From an uncultured Lachnospiraceae bacterium (GTDB taxonomy: Bacteria; Bacillota; Clostridia; Lachnospirales; Lachnospiraceae), in assembly GCA_910577445.1 (NCBI GenBank), contig CAJTMZ010000056.1, positions 1,222-26,598 on the forward strand: a DNA stretch of 25,377 bases, written 5' to 3'. Under the pieces are notes generated by a model that was not told the origin of the DNA, ran no database searches, and was given only the letters and a program-made list of their open reading frames with translations. A program made the position numbers and the translations under genes. This document shows positions 6,463 through 15,020 of the stretch, one piece after another. Position 1 is the first letter of the stretch; each line of letters opens with the position of its first letter.

Positions 6463-9400
6463 TTACCGATACAGCACAAACTTCTGCACTTCCCGCAAAA
6501 ACCCGATTTCCAAAAGGGCGCTCTCCGCCTCCCTTGGGTAATCCAAAACGGCAATCCGCTTTTTGCCGGGAAAAACCCTTCCCTGGCGGAAATCTTCCGC
6601 AAACCGGCATAAGGTCTCTTTCAGGTTTTCCTCCTCAAACACCCGAAGCGTCTTTCCCTGGCGTTCAAAGAGGGCTGTGAGGCGGCCGGCGTAAAAGGCG
6701 GCGGCGGTTCCCGGCACGTTCAGAAATGCGCTCTCCTTTTTGTGGGCTATAAATTTGCCATAGGGCTGGAGAGGCTCCGCCGCGTTTACCCACACCAGTT
6801 CCTTTTTGGGGTGAAGGAGCGCCGCCGTCACGCTCTCGAAATCCTTTTTTCTGATGAACTGCGCCCCGGAAAGGCTTTCCACGAAATAGCCTCTCCGAAC
6901 CTGTCCCGTGTATTCCTGAACACGCAGGACAGACAGCGCCTCCTGCCATGACAGGCCGCACTGGCCCGCGGTTTCTCTGCACAAAATCAGGTATCTGTCA
7001 AAGCATCTGTCCATCTTTTCCTGAAGGCTTCGGTTTAAAAGGGGTCTTACCAGGTCGTACCGTCCCGCATGGAGCGTCTTTACCCTTGCCCCCACCCTCT
7101 GCCTCGGCGCTGCCTTTTCCGTTTTCTTTCTCCCAAGCCACTGCCGCACCGGGACAAAGCTGTCCGCGCTTATGAGTCCTTTTTCCATCAGCGATACCAG
7201 CGTTTCATAGGGCGATTCGCCGCCCAACAGGCCGTTTAGGGACTGCATAAAGCAAGCTCCCCGCTTTGCAAGCGTTTCTGTGAGAATCCTCTCCTTTTCC
7301 GAAAGCGCCTCCCATGGGATTTCCGGCTCCGCCTCCCAGTCCGTCTGCTCCGGGGATTCAAAGCAAATCTTCCCGTTTTCCTCCATGCGCCAGCTATACT
7401 CCCCGGCGGCAAGCAGCTTGTCCAGACAGCTTTCCCTGTAATTTTTCACTCTGGCCGGAAAAATCACTTCCTCCCACAGCGCCGCCGGATAAGGCGTTCC
7501 GGCAAAGCAGGCCGCCGTCTCCCGCATGTCCTCCTCCGGCAGAGTCATCCGGTAAAGCCGGGAAAACAAAAGGGCGGCGTAGTTTTCAGGCGGGCAGGTG
7601 GAAATTTCTGCCCGGCGGTTCTTTACGGTGCGCGTCCTGGCCCGCTTATAAAGCTCACCATGGTAATAACATATCTCCTGACGCTTTCCGCTCTGCCCGC
7701 CTCCCGCCGTTTCCAGACGCACCGTCCGCTCCCGGGCGGCCGCTTCTTTTCTGTCGCACAGCAAAGAAAGGGCCGATGCGGAAAATTCCTCCGTCCAGCC
7801 GTACCGCAGAGCCGCCTCTTTTACCGTAAAGGGGCCGCGGTAGCGTAACATACGCCTCAGGATTCGCAGCGCTTCCTCCGAAGGGGACCGGGCCGGTTCT
7901 GTTCCGGGATTTTCTCCCTCTCTCCCGCCGTTTTCCATGGCAATCTCATATTCTTCCCGCTCCTCCGCCGCAATCCAAAGCCCCTGCTCAAGATAAAGGG
8001 CCCGTCCTTCCTGTGCCAGACTTTCCAGCCATTCCACAGGCACATCCAGCTCTCCCGCCGCCAAATCCCCTTCCGTCATCAGAAGCGTGTGGAGCTGATT
8101 TTCGTTTTCCGGAAGCTTTTCCCTTACCAGTATGTCCGCAAGCTCCCGCTCTCCCGGGTCTTCCAGTTCCTTTTCCTGCTTTAAAGCCTCCTCCACGGCC
8201 ACGTGGATTTGCCGGGAGGTGGGGGCATAATCGTACATCACCGCCGCTTCCTGGGCCCACTGAAGGGGCAGGGACATGGGCGAGGGGATTTCCGAATAGA
8301 TTTCCCGGACCACAATCTCCCCGGAACGGATTTTCTCAAGTATTTCCCTAACCCCCGCCGCGTCCCAGAGATGCTCCATGCATTCCCGCCTTGTCTCCCG
8401 CATCAGGGGGTGGTTTTTCTCCCGAACCACCTGCTCGAGCATTTCCGCCCCTCTGAGCCGCTGCATCCAAAGGGGCTGCCTGCTTCTTCCCCTTACGCCC
8501 ATCATCAACGCCCTGCCGCAGTTGTAACGGAACGCGATATTAAAAAGAGGGGTGGCGGGAAGCAGCGCGCCCAGAACATCCGCCGCCGTTTCCGGCTCTA
8601 TTCTCGTAAGGATTCCCTCCGGCAGCGCCTCCTGTCCATAGGCGTACAATAAAAAGCCGTCCTCCTCGTCCACGCTTCCCACGTTTTCACACAGCTCCGC
8701 CTTCATGGCATGGGCCGCAAGCAGGGCAAGGGGCGCGTTAATCCGTCTGCCGAATACGGAGTGGAACATAATCTGGCTTCCTCCCGCCGCGTCCCGGAAA
8801 TGCTCCGCCAATATCACCCTGTCGTCGGGCAGTATGCCCGTGGCCGCAATCTGCCGCTTCAAATAGCCCTCCGCAAGGGAAACCGCCGCTTCGTCCAGCC
8901 CCAGCCCCGCCAGAGCTTTTGGCAGTATCCCTCCGTCTTTCGCCTCCTGAAGCCTGTGTAAAATGCGGCCGAAAGCCATACCCGTTGTCTTATCCCGTCC
9001 TTTCAGCTCTCCTTTCCAGAAAGGCAGCCTTGCACCCTCCGCCGGAGCCTGCACCACCGTTACCGTATCCCGCCCGATATCCACCACCCGCCAGGCAAAA
9101 GCGCCCAGAATAAAGCGGTCGCCTTTCTGCGTCTCGTAGACAAATTCCTCGTCCGCTTCTCCCACCTTCACGCCCGCTTCCGTGCGCACGGTATAAAGCC
9201 CTTTGTCGGGAATGGTTCCGCCCGCGGAGACCGCAAGCATCCTGCTGTAGCCGTCCCCCTCCACCTTCTCATGGATTCTGTCGTATAAAATTCTGGGGCG
9301 GACCGGAATCTCCCTTTTATGCTCATAGTCTCCCGCCAGCATCTCAAGCACGGATTTCACATCCTCCTTTGTAAGGCCGCAAAAAGGCCATGCCCTGGGG

Positions 9401-10674
9401 AGAATCTCCATCACCTCGTCCACCCAATAGCCTTTAAACGCCGCCATGGATACCAGATGCTGGGCCAGTATATCCAGACAGCCCCGAGGCGGATTTACCG
9501 GTTCCACATAGCTTTCCGAGGCAAGCCTTGCGGTCATGCCGCAGAGAACGCTTTCCGCCGCCGTCCTCGGAAACAGATACATAACGCTGGTACGGAACGG
9601 ATTATGGCCGGCGCGCCCCAGCCTCTGTCTGGTGCTGGAGATGGTGCGGGGACATCCCACCTGCAGTACCTGGTCGATTTCCCCTACGTCAATCCCAAGC
9701 TCCATGGAGGAGGTTGCGCACAAAAGCCGAAGCCGCCCTTCCCGCAGGGCCTTCTCCGTTTCCTCCCGCCGGGCTTTGGAAAGGCTGCCGTGGTGGACTC
9801 TTGCAAAATCCTCTCCGCCTAAAAGATTGACATAATAGGCCAGCTTTTCCGCATATCTTCTGCCCTCCACGAAAGCGATTACGCTTTGATTTTCCTGACA
9901 GTACTGATAAACCAGACGGGAAAGTTCCTGCCAGATGGGGTCCTTTTTTCTCTTGCTCACATCCACATAGGAGCCCAGCGTTTCAAGACGTACCCGCTTT
10001 TCCATAAAAGGGGCGGCCACGGTGACCGGCTCCGGCGCAAGATATTCCGCCGCCGCAGATAGAGGGGCGATGGTAGCCGACAGTCCGATGCGCTGCAGCG
10101 GTTTACCGCACAGTATGTCAAGCCGGGCGATGGACAGCATCAGATGCGCCCCCCGCTTGGTGTCAATCAGGGAGTGGAGTTCGTCGATAATCACCGCTTT
10201 TGCCGATTTTAAAACCGACTGTCCTGATTTTGCGGTGAGCATCAGATAGAGAGATTCCGGCGTGATAATCAGAATATGCGGCGGTTTTCTCACCATCTTC
10301 TGCCGCTCGCTCTGAGGCGTGTCGCCGGTACGCACCTGCGCGCTGATAATCCCTTCGCCTCCGATTCCGGCAAGGGGTTTTCGCAAATTTTCGCGGATAT
10401 CCGCCGCCAGGGATTTTAAGGGGGACACGTAAATCAGATAAAGCTCCTGTTTCAGACTCTTCTGCGCCGCCATCTTTTTCATCCTGTCCAGAAAAACCAG
10501 AAAAGCGGACAAAGTTTTCCCCGCGCCGGTGGGCGCGGACACCAGCACATGGCCCCCGGCGGCAATGGCCGGCCAGGTTTCTTTTTGTACCGGCGTAGGC
10601 TCCCCCAGCGTCTTTGCAAACCATTCCGCCGTCTGCGCTTCGAACAGACTCATACAATCCTTCTCCCTGTCCAT
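6463..10674 (-). CDS. lhr: Lhr-type large DEAD/DEAH-box helicase
   Basis: A 1403-residue superfamily 2 ATPase. Motif I is SAPTGAGKT (46-54), motif II DELH (164-167) and motif III SAT (199-201). Motif V is CATSSMELGID (319-329) and motif VI QRLGRAGH (350-357). These strings and the length fit Lhr (Lhr-Core plus C-terminal domain; E. coli Lhr is about 1500 residues). The second half contains a winged-helix-like stretch (RRMLRYRGPFTVKEAALRYG) and an Lhr-CTD-like stretch (GYFVESLSGAQFIRKKDF). In the family the core translocates 3'-5' on DNA, and the CTD of the E. coli protein is linked to base-excision repair; both are inferred here. Two starts are possible: ATG 10674 (AGGGGG 4 nt upstream) and ATG 10653 (AAGGA 4 nt upstream). 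No clear promoter was found. Confidence 0.9.
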   Translation of the reverse strand: MDREKDCMSLFEAQTAEWFAKTLGEPTPVQKETWPAIAAGGHVLVSAPTGAGKTLSAFLVFLDRMKKMAAQKSLKQELYLIYVSPLKSLAADIRENLRKPLAGIGGEGIISAQVRTGDTPQSERQKMVRKPPHILIITPESLYLMLTAKSGQSVLKSAKAVIIDELHSLIDTKRGAHLMLSIARLDILCGKPLQRIGLSATIAPLSAAAEYLAPEPVTVAAPFMEKRVRLETLGSYVDVSKRKKDPIWQELSRLVYQYCQENQSVIAFVEGRRYAEKLAYYVNLLGGEDFARVHHGSLSKARREETEKALREGRLRLLCATSSMELGIDVGEIDQVLQVGCPRTISSTRQRLGRAGHNPFRTSVMYLFPRTAAESVLCGMTARLASESYVEPVNPPRGCLDILAQHLVSMAAFKGYWVDEVMEILPRAWPFCGLTKEDVKSVLEMLAGDYEHKREIPVRPRILYDRIHEKVEGDGYSRMLAVSAGGTIPDKGLYTVRTEAGVKVGEADEEFVYETQKGDRFILGAFAWRVVDIGRDTVTVVQAPAEGARLPFWKGELKGRDKTTGMAFGRILHRLQEAKDGGILPKALAGLGLDEAAVSLAEGYLKRQIAATGILPDDRVILAEHFRDAAGGSQIMFHSVFGRRINAPLALLAAHAMKAELCENVGSVDEEDGFLLYAYGQEALPEGILTRIEPETAADVLGALLPATPLFNIAFRYNCGRALMMGVRGRSRQPLWMQRLRGAEMLEQVVREKNHPLMRETRRECMEHLWDAAGVREILEKIRSGEIVVREIYSEIPSPMSLPLQWAQEAAVMYDYAPTSRQIHVAVEEALKQEKELEDPGERELADILVREKLPENENQLHTLLMTEGDLAAGELDVPVEWLESLAQEGRALYLEQGLWIAAEEREEYEIAMENGGREGENPGTEPARSPSEEALRILRRMLRYRGPFTVKEAALRYGWTEEFSASALSLLCDRKEAAARERTVRLETAGGGQSGKRQEICYYHGELYKRARTRTVKNRRAEISTCPPENYAALLFSRLYRMTLPEEDMRETAACFAGTPYPAALWEEVIFPARVKNYRESCLDKLLAAGEYSWRMEENGKICFESPEQTDWEAEPEIPWEALSEKERILTETLAKRGACFMQSLNGLLGGESPYETLVSLMEKGLISADSFVPVRQWLGRKKTEKAAPRQRVGARVKTLHAGRYDLVRPLLNRSLQEKMDRCFDRYLILCRETAGQCGLSWQEALSVLRVQEYTGQVRRGYFVESLSGAQFIRKKDFESVTAALLHPKKELVWVNAAEPLQPYGKFIAHKKESAFLNVPGTAAAFYAGRLTALFERQGKTLRVFEEENLKETLCRFAEDFRQGRVFPGKKRIAVLDYPREAESALLEIGFLREVQKFVLYR

Positions 10675-10691
10675 ACTTCCCCCTGTTCTGA

Positions 10692-10726
10692 AAGGGGCTG
10701 CCGCACCGCCGGTGCCACAGCCCCTT
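10692..10726 (-). terminator. Imperfect inverted repeat, possible terminator after the aldo/keto reductase gene
   Basis: AAGGGGCTG (10692-10700) pairs with CAGCCCCTT (10718-10726), then a 2-nt internal mismatch and a GCAC/GTGC inner stem. On the minus strand it is followed only by TTTC, so termination may be weak. The rest of 10675-10796 shows nothing I can name. Confidence 0.5.
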
Positions 10727-10796
10727 ATCTGTTGTCTGTCTGATTTTATTTCACAGCCGCGCCTGAGCAGATACGCGCGCAGGCTTTTGGCCTTCC

Positions 10797-11915
10797 CTAT
10801 ACGTCCAGCTTATCGGATGCCTCTTTCATCAGCTCAATGACGGGAAGATGCTGAGGGCATACGTTCTCGCACTGGCCGCAGGCAATACAGTCGCTTGCTC
10901 TGCCGGAATCGCTTGTGAGTCCCTTGTAAAACATTTTCGGTCTTCCGTCCTCCGGGTACAGGCGAATGGTGTTTAAAGCGCGGAACACGTCGGGAATCTT
11001 GATTTTTACCGGACATCCCACACAGCAGTAACGGCAGGAGGTACAGGAAATCAGCGGCATATCCTGCCGTTTTTTCACAACCGCGTCAATCACTTTCTTT
11101 TCTTCCTCTGAAAGAGACTCAAAAGAAGCAAAGGTATTCAGGTTATCGTCCATCTGCTCTTTGTTTGACATTCCGCTCAAAATCGTCATAACGCCGTCCA
11201 GAGAACCCGCAAACCTGAGAGCCCAGGACGCAGCAGAAGCCTCGGGACGCGCTTCTTTCAGCATGCCTTCAAGCTCGGGCTCCAGATTTGCCAGCGTCCC
11301 GCCTTTTACGGGCTCCATTACGATAACGGGTATATTACGTCTTTTCAGAATTTCATAAAGCTTGCCGGACTGAACCAGTTGGTTGTTCCAGTCAAGATAA
11401 TTCAACTGAATCTGGACAAACTCCACCTCCGGATGGGCGTCAAGCACCTTTTCTAAAAGTTCGGGCGTTCCATGGAAAGAAAATCCGAAATGTTTGATTT
11501 TTCCTTCCGCCTTTTTCGCCACGCCCCAGTTAAAGCAGTCATACTTCTCATAAGTATTGTAATTATTTCCGTCCTCAATACTGTGAAGAAGATAAAAATC
11601 AAAATAGTCAACGCCGCAGCGGGAAAGCTGTTCTTCAAAAATCCGGTCTCTGTCCTCAGGCCCGGACATCTCCCATGCGGGAAGCTTTGTGGCCACATAA
11701 AAATCCTCTCTGGGATAGCGCTCCACAACCGCTTCCTTTACCACGCCCTCCGACTTTCCGTTGTGATAAACGTAAGCGGTGTCAAAATAGTTAAATCCTT
11801 TTTTCATGTATGCGTCAACCATTTCGCATACATGCGCCATGTCGATTTCCCCGTTTTCCTCAGGCAGACGCATCAGTCCGAACCCAAGTCTGGGCATACT
11901 CTTTACATCAATCAT
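10797..11915 (-). CDS. Aldo/keto reductase with C-terminal ferredoxin-type 4Fe-4S domain
   Basis: The 372 residues combine an aldo/keto reductase barrel with an iron-sulfur tail, the COG1453-type fusion frequent in anaerobes. The catalytic tetrad is visible: D45 (YFDTAY), Y50, K77 (ATKLP) and H111 (YLLHS). The tail has cysteines 291, 294, 297, 298 and 301 (CTSCRYCCVGCP) and a second full CxxCxxCxxxCP cluster at 343, 346, 349 and 353. The tail suggests electron transfer with ferredoxin rather than a plain NADPH reaction, but the substrate is unknown. AGAGGAG lies 7 nt before ATG 11915. It starts 15 nt after the ECF S-component stop, so it is probably the third gene of that unit, although no functional link is obvious. 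Confidence 0.9.
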   Translation of the reverse strand: MIDVKSMPRLGFGLMRLPEENGEIDMAHVCEMVDAYMKKGFNYFDTAYVYHNGKSEGVVKEAVVERYPREDFYVATKLPAWEMSGPEDRDRIFEEQLSRCGVDYFDFYLLHSIEDGNNYNTYEKYDCFNWGVAKKAEGKIKHFGFSFHGTPELLEKVLDAHPEVEFVQIQLNYLDWNNQLVQSGKLYEILKRRNIPVIVMEPVKGGTLANLEPELEGMLKEARPEASAASWALRFAGSLDGVMTILSGMSNKEQMDDNLNTFASFESLSEEEKKVIDAVVKKRQDMPLISCTSCRYCCVGCPVKIKIPDVFRALNTIRLYPEDGRPKMFYKGLTSDSGRASDCIACGQCENVCPQHLPVIELMKEASDKLDV

Positions 11916-11930
11916 CTCAATTCTCCTCTC

Positions 11931-12446
11931 TCAATCATTATTTGTTTTTTCCGCAAAGCGGAGCAGGGACACAATCGGTACAATCAGGATTCCGCAGAAA
12001 AAATTGCTTACGCCGTGCAGAAAATCCCAGGGCAGCCCTGCCACAATCCATGCAAACGTTCCCTTAAGGCTCATCCCATATAAAACCGCCTGGGCCGGCG
12101 CATAAAGTACGCCGAACAGAAAGCCGTGCAGGGCGCACACCGTCATATAAACTAACGGGCGTATCCTTCGGGGCATTTCTCTGGGAAGAAGCATAACGGC
12201 TCCCCACAGAACCGTCCACAGATAAAGATAAGGAAGCCACCATGTGGCAAAACCGCTGAATATTCCGTTTAAAATCACATAGGTATAAATCGGGTACAAA
12301 GCTTTTTTTCTGTAAACCACCGTAAATGCAATAGTGAACGTTCCCAGCAGATGTACGTTGGGAATAACCTCCATGATTATCTTTGAGGCGTACATGACGG
12401 CTCCCAGCATTGCAAAAACCGTTATTTCACGGGTAGTCAGCTTCAT
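11931..12446 (-). CDS. ECF-transporter substrate-binding (S) component, substrate unassigned
   Basis: A 171-residue, almost entirely hydrophobic protein with about six membrane segments. Helix 1 contains AVMYA (16-20), the AxxxA motif that docks S components on EcfT. The segments YLYLWTVLWGAVML and GLPWDFLHGVSNFFCGILIVPIV fit the S-component fold. No EcfA1, EcfA2 or EcfT gene is present, so it would share a group II ECF module encoded elsewhere. Its start lies 2 nt after the DUF4430 lipoprotein stop, with AAAGGGA upstream, so the two are translationally coupled. DUF4430 domains resemble a transcobalamin domain and similar pairs occur in Firmicutes, so a cobalamin or corrinoid-precursor substrate is a reasonable hypothesis only. 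Confidence 0.82.
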   Translation of the reverse strand: MKLTTREITVFAMLGAVMYASKIIMEVIPNVHLLGTFTIAFTVVYRKKALYPIYTYVILNGIFSGFATWWLPYLYLWTVLWGAVMLLPREMPRRIRPLVYMTVCALHGFLFGVLYAPAQAVLYGMSLKGTFAWIVAGLPWDFLHGVSNFFCGILIVPIVSLLRFAEKTNND

Positions 12447-12448
12447 TT

Positions 12449-12892
12449 TTATCCCTTTTCCACCTTAAAGGAATAACTTTCGCCTTCGGCTATCGCCGTA
12501 CTGTCAACGCCGGATACCGCGTATTCGTCATTTACATAAAAAGCCCAGTATACGCCGTCCGCATCGTAATCCGCGGTGACGCCGTTTACCGTCTTAACAT
12601 AAAGGCCGTACTCGCTCTCGTCCCCGGCAATCAGATTAAGCTCAGCTAACGCCGCTCCCACGGTTTCCTGATTCGTATGGATTTCAAACTTCGTTTCGTT
12701 TCCGTCCTTATCCACCACAGTAAAGGGAAATACCCTGTCGCCTTCCCCCAATACGCTGACGCCTGTTTCCGTTCCCGAAGCGGTTTCTTTTTTTTCATCG
12801 CTTCCGCAGCCGGCAGTAAAAAGCGCCATTGCAAGAATCAATACCATGCAGACAATATATGACAGCAGTTTATTTCCATGTTTTTTTTTCAT
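12449..12892 (-). CDS. DUF4430-domain lipoprotein
   Basis: A 147-residue exported lipoprotein. It has a lysine-rich n-region, a hydrophobic helix (9-25) and a lipobox FTAGC with lipidated C29. The mature part, from about 45, is the small DUF4430 domain (VVDKDGNETKFEIHTNQETV; GVYWAFYVNDEYAVSGVDS), related to the C-terminal domain of transcobalamin and intrinsic factor. It should sit on the outer face of the membrane and probably presents a ligand to the S component encoded next. GGAGGA lies about 12 nt before ATG 12892. Only about 50 nt separate this start from the upstream MCP terminator. They contain no riboswitch-sized leader and no convincing promoter, so expression may depend on read-through. 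Confidence 0.85.
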   Translation of the reverse strand: MKKKHGNKLLSYIVCMVLILAMALFTAGCGSDEKKETASGTETGVSVLGEGDRVFPFTVVDKDGNETKFEIHTNQETVGAALAELNLIAGDESEYGLYVKTVNGVTADYDADGVYWAFYVNDEYAVSGVDSTAIAEGESYSFKVEKG

Positions 12893-12937
12893 CGTTTTAT
12901 CCGTTCCTCCCGCGTTTATACCGGCTCGCTTACGAGT

Positions 12938-12968
12938 TAAAAAGGCACAGGACGCAAATCCTGTGCCT
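12938..12968 (-). terminator. Intrinsic terminator at the end of the chemosensory operon
   Basis: On the minus strand, AGGCACAGGA (12959-12968) and TCCTGTGCCT (12943-12952) form a perfect 10-bp stem with a 6-nt loop, followed by five T residues (12938-12942). It lies just past the MCP stop codon. Confidence 0.9.
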
Positions 12969-12986
12969 CAAACAAGCCAATGCTGT

Positions 12987-14453
12987 TTAGTATTTGCCAA
13001 ATCCATCTCCAAGGGAGATTACCTGCTCATTATCCATACTTGCGGAAGAAGCGCTGCTTCTGGATGAAGAAGCGGAACTGCCGTTTCCTAAATTGTAAAT
13101 GGAAAGCATATCTCTCATTCTTGAAGCCTGGTTTGAAAGCTCTTCACTGGCTGCCGCACATTCCTCGCTGGTTGCGGAGTTTGTCTGTACAACCTGAGAT
13201 ACCTGTGAAATTGCCTGTTCAATCTGAGAAACTGCCGTTGCCTGATAGTTGGAGGATTCCGCGATACCGTTGATGATGATTTCGCTTTCCTGTACTACCT
13301 TGGTGATTTCTTCCATAGCCGCTGCCGTATCGTCCACAATCTTGGAACCGGAATTTACCTGCTCAATGGAATCCTGAATAAGTTCCGCTGTTTCCTTTGC
13401 AGCTTCCGCACTCTTGGCCGCAAGGCTTCTAACCTCTTCCGCAACAACCGCGAAGCCCTTACCAGCCTCGCCTGCTCTTGCCGCCTCAACTGCCGCGTTC
13501 AGAGCAAGGATATTGGTCTGGAATGCAATATCGTCAATGGTCTTGATAATATTGGAGATACTTGAAGACGACTTGTTAATTCCCTGCATTGCAACCGTCA
13601 TCTGCTTCATCTGGGAATTTCCGTTCTTAACATCGTTAATTGCCGTAACTACAAGCTGTGCGGCGTCGTTCGCCTGCTGCGCGTTCTGTCTGGTCTTTTC
13701 AGCGATTTCATCAATAGAAGCCGTAATCTGCTGAATTGCGCTTGCCTGCTCTGTAGAGCCCTGTGCCAGCGCCTGGCTTGCGCTTGCTACCTGTGAAGCG
13801 CTGATGGTAACCTGTGAACCTGCGTCGCTGATATTTGAAAGTGTATGTAAGTTATCCTCTACCAGTTTCTTTAAGGAGTTGCCAAGAACGTCCTCAGAAG
13901 ATGCGGGCGTTACGGAGATTGTCAGATTACCGTTGGAAACTTCCTCTGCAACTTCTGCCTGCTGTTTGATATTGTCAATAACCTTGGTATACTCGTCTAC
14001 CAAATCGCCAAATTCGTCGTTGTTATATTTTGTCATTTCAATGTTGTTTACACGGCCCAGAGCAATTTCCTTTGCCGCTGCGGACAACTGGCGTACGGAA
14101 CGCATAATTGCCTTGATTAAAGCCAGACCTACCAGAACGGTAATGATAACCGATACTGCAAGAATTCCAAAGCTAATCCAGTTGGAAATCTGCATGATGC
14201 TTCTCATTCTTTCCACACGGCTGTCTTTTCCGCTGTTTACAACTTCCATAAGCTCTGCCGACACTGCGTCGGTTATCTCCTCATGTTCAAGGAAATGCTG
14301 ATGCAGCTCTTCCGCGCCTGCCTCATTCATCTCTGCCACGATATCCACACACTCCGTCGTGATAAACATGCTCACTACCACGGTCAGAATCGTAAGCAGA
14401 ACAGGAAGGCTAAATCCCAATATTAATTTTGTCCTCATCTTCATGTTTTTCAT
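12987..14453 (-). CDS. Methyl-accepting chemotaxis protein with a minimal extracellular loop
   Basis: A 488-residue transmembrane receptor. TM1 is about 9-31 and TM2 about 92-115, enclosing only some 60 extracellular residues. That is far shorter than Cache or four-helix-bundle sensors, so no known ligand domain is present. A HAMP region follows (about 112-170). The long signalling coiled coil has the conserved tip IDDIAFQTNILALNAAVEAA and GKGFAVVAEEVRSLA. The C-terminus is a serine-rich tail ending in GDGFGKY, without a CheR-docking NWETF-type pentapeptide. It would couple to CheA through CheW and be modified by CheR and CheB, all encoded just upstream. AGAGG lies about 8 nt before ATG 14453, and the gap from cheW is 12 nt. 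It is the last gene before the terminator. Confidence 0.93.
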   Translation of the reverse strand: MKNMKMRTKLILGFSLPVLLTILTVVVSMFITTECVDIVAEMNEAGAEELHQHFLEHEEITDAVSAELMEVVNSGKDSRVERMRSIMQISNWISFGILAVSVIITVLVGLALIKAIMRSVRQLSAAAKEIALGRVNNIEMTKYNNDEFGDLVDEYTKVIDNIKQQAEVAEEVSNGNLTISVTPASSEDVLGNSLKKLVEDNLHTLSNISDAGSQVTISASQVASASQALAQGSTEQASAIQQITASIDEIAEKTRQNAQQANDAAQLVVTAINDVKNGNSQMKQMTVAMQGINKSSSSISNIIKTIDDIAFQTNILALNAAVEAARAGEAGKGFAVVAEEVRSLAAKSAEAAKETAELIQDSIEQVNSGSKIVDDTAAAMEEITKVVQESEIIINGIAESSNYQATAVSQIEQAISQVSQVVQTNSATSEECAAASEELSNQASRMRDMLSIYNLGNGSSASSSRSSASSASMDNEQVISLGDGFGKY

Positions 14454-14465
14454 TTTTCACACCTC

Positions 14466-14996
14466 TCAATCTTCTTCCATATTCATTTCATTTGCGCCTT
14501 CAACAACCGATAAATCCTCGTCGTTGAGAAGTTTATCCGGGTCTAACAAAAGTTTTACCGACTCTCCTACCTTGCCGATACCGTAGACATATTTGTTGTG
14601 TCCCTTGTCTACGCGGCCAATGCTCGGCGGCGGAAGGATATTTTCATCTTTAATCTCAACCACTTCCGCAATTTTCTCTACAATCAGTCCCACTATCATC
14701 GATTTCACATTAATTACAATGATACAAGTCCTGTCATTGTACTCCAGAGGGGGCTGTTTAAATCTCAGTCTCACGTCTATTACCGGTATAACCTTTCCAC
14801 GGAGATTAATCAGACCTTTGATATAATCCTCCGTCTCGGGAATAGCGGTAACCGACTGAAATTTAATAATTTCATTTACATACTGGATTTCCAGGCCAAA
14901 ATATTCGTTTCCGGACTTGAAGGTCATATACTTGCCTTTCTGCTCGTCATGTCCGTCCGAACCGCCCTGGGTTCTTACTTCATTTGCTTCACTCAT
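14466..14996 (-). CDS. cheW: Chemotaxis coupling protein CheW
   Basis: A 176-residue single-domain CheW with a charged 20-residue N-terminal extension. The core (23-165) has KYMTFKSGNEYFGLEI, INLRGKVIPVIDVRLRF and the second-barrel strand MIVGLIVEKIAEVVEI, typical of CheW barrels that link MCP tips to CheA P5. An acidic tail (GANEMNMEED) ends the protein. AAAGGAG lies 10 nt upstream of the ATG. It starts 24 nt after the cheA stop and ends 12 nt before the MCP start. Confidence 0.93.
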   Translation of the reverse strand: MSEANEVRTQGGSDGHDEQKGKYMTFKSGNEYFGLEIQYVNEIIKFQSVTAIPETEDYIKGLINLRGKVIPVIDVRLRFKQPPLEYNDRTCIIVINVKSMIVGLIVEKIAEVVEIKDENILPPPSIGRVDKGHNKYVYGIGKVGESVKLLLDPDKLLNDEDLSVVEGANEMNMEED

Positions 14997-15020
14997 ATAT
15001 TTGCCGCTCCTTTCTTCATG

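Noticed and set aside
12893..12937. Possible cobalamin riboswitch before the DUF4430/ECF S unit
   Set aside because: Only about 45 nt remain between the upstream terminator and the start codon, far too short for any known B12 riboswitch.
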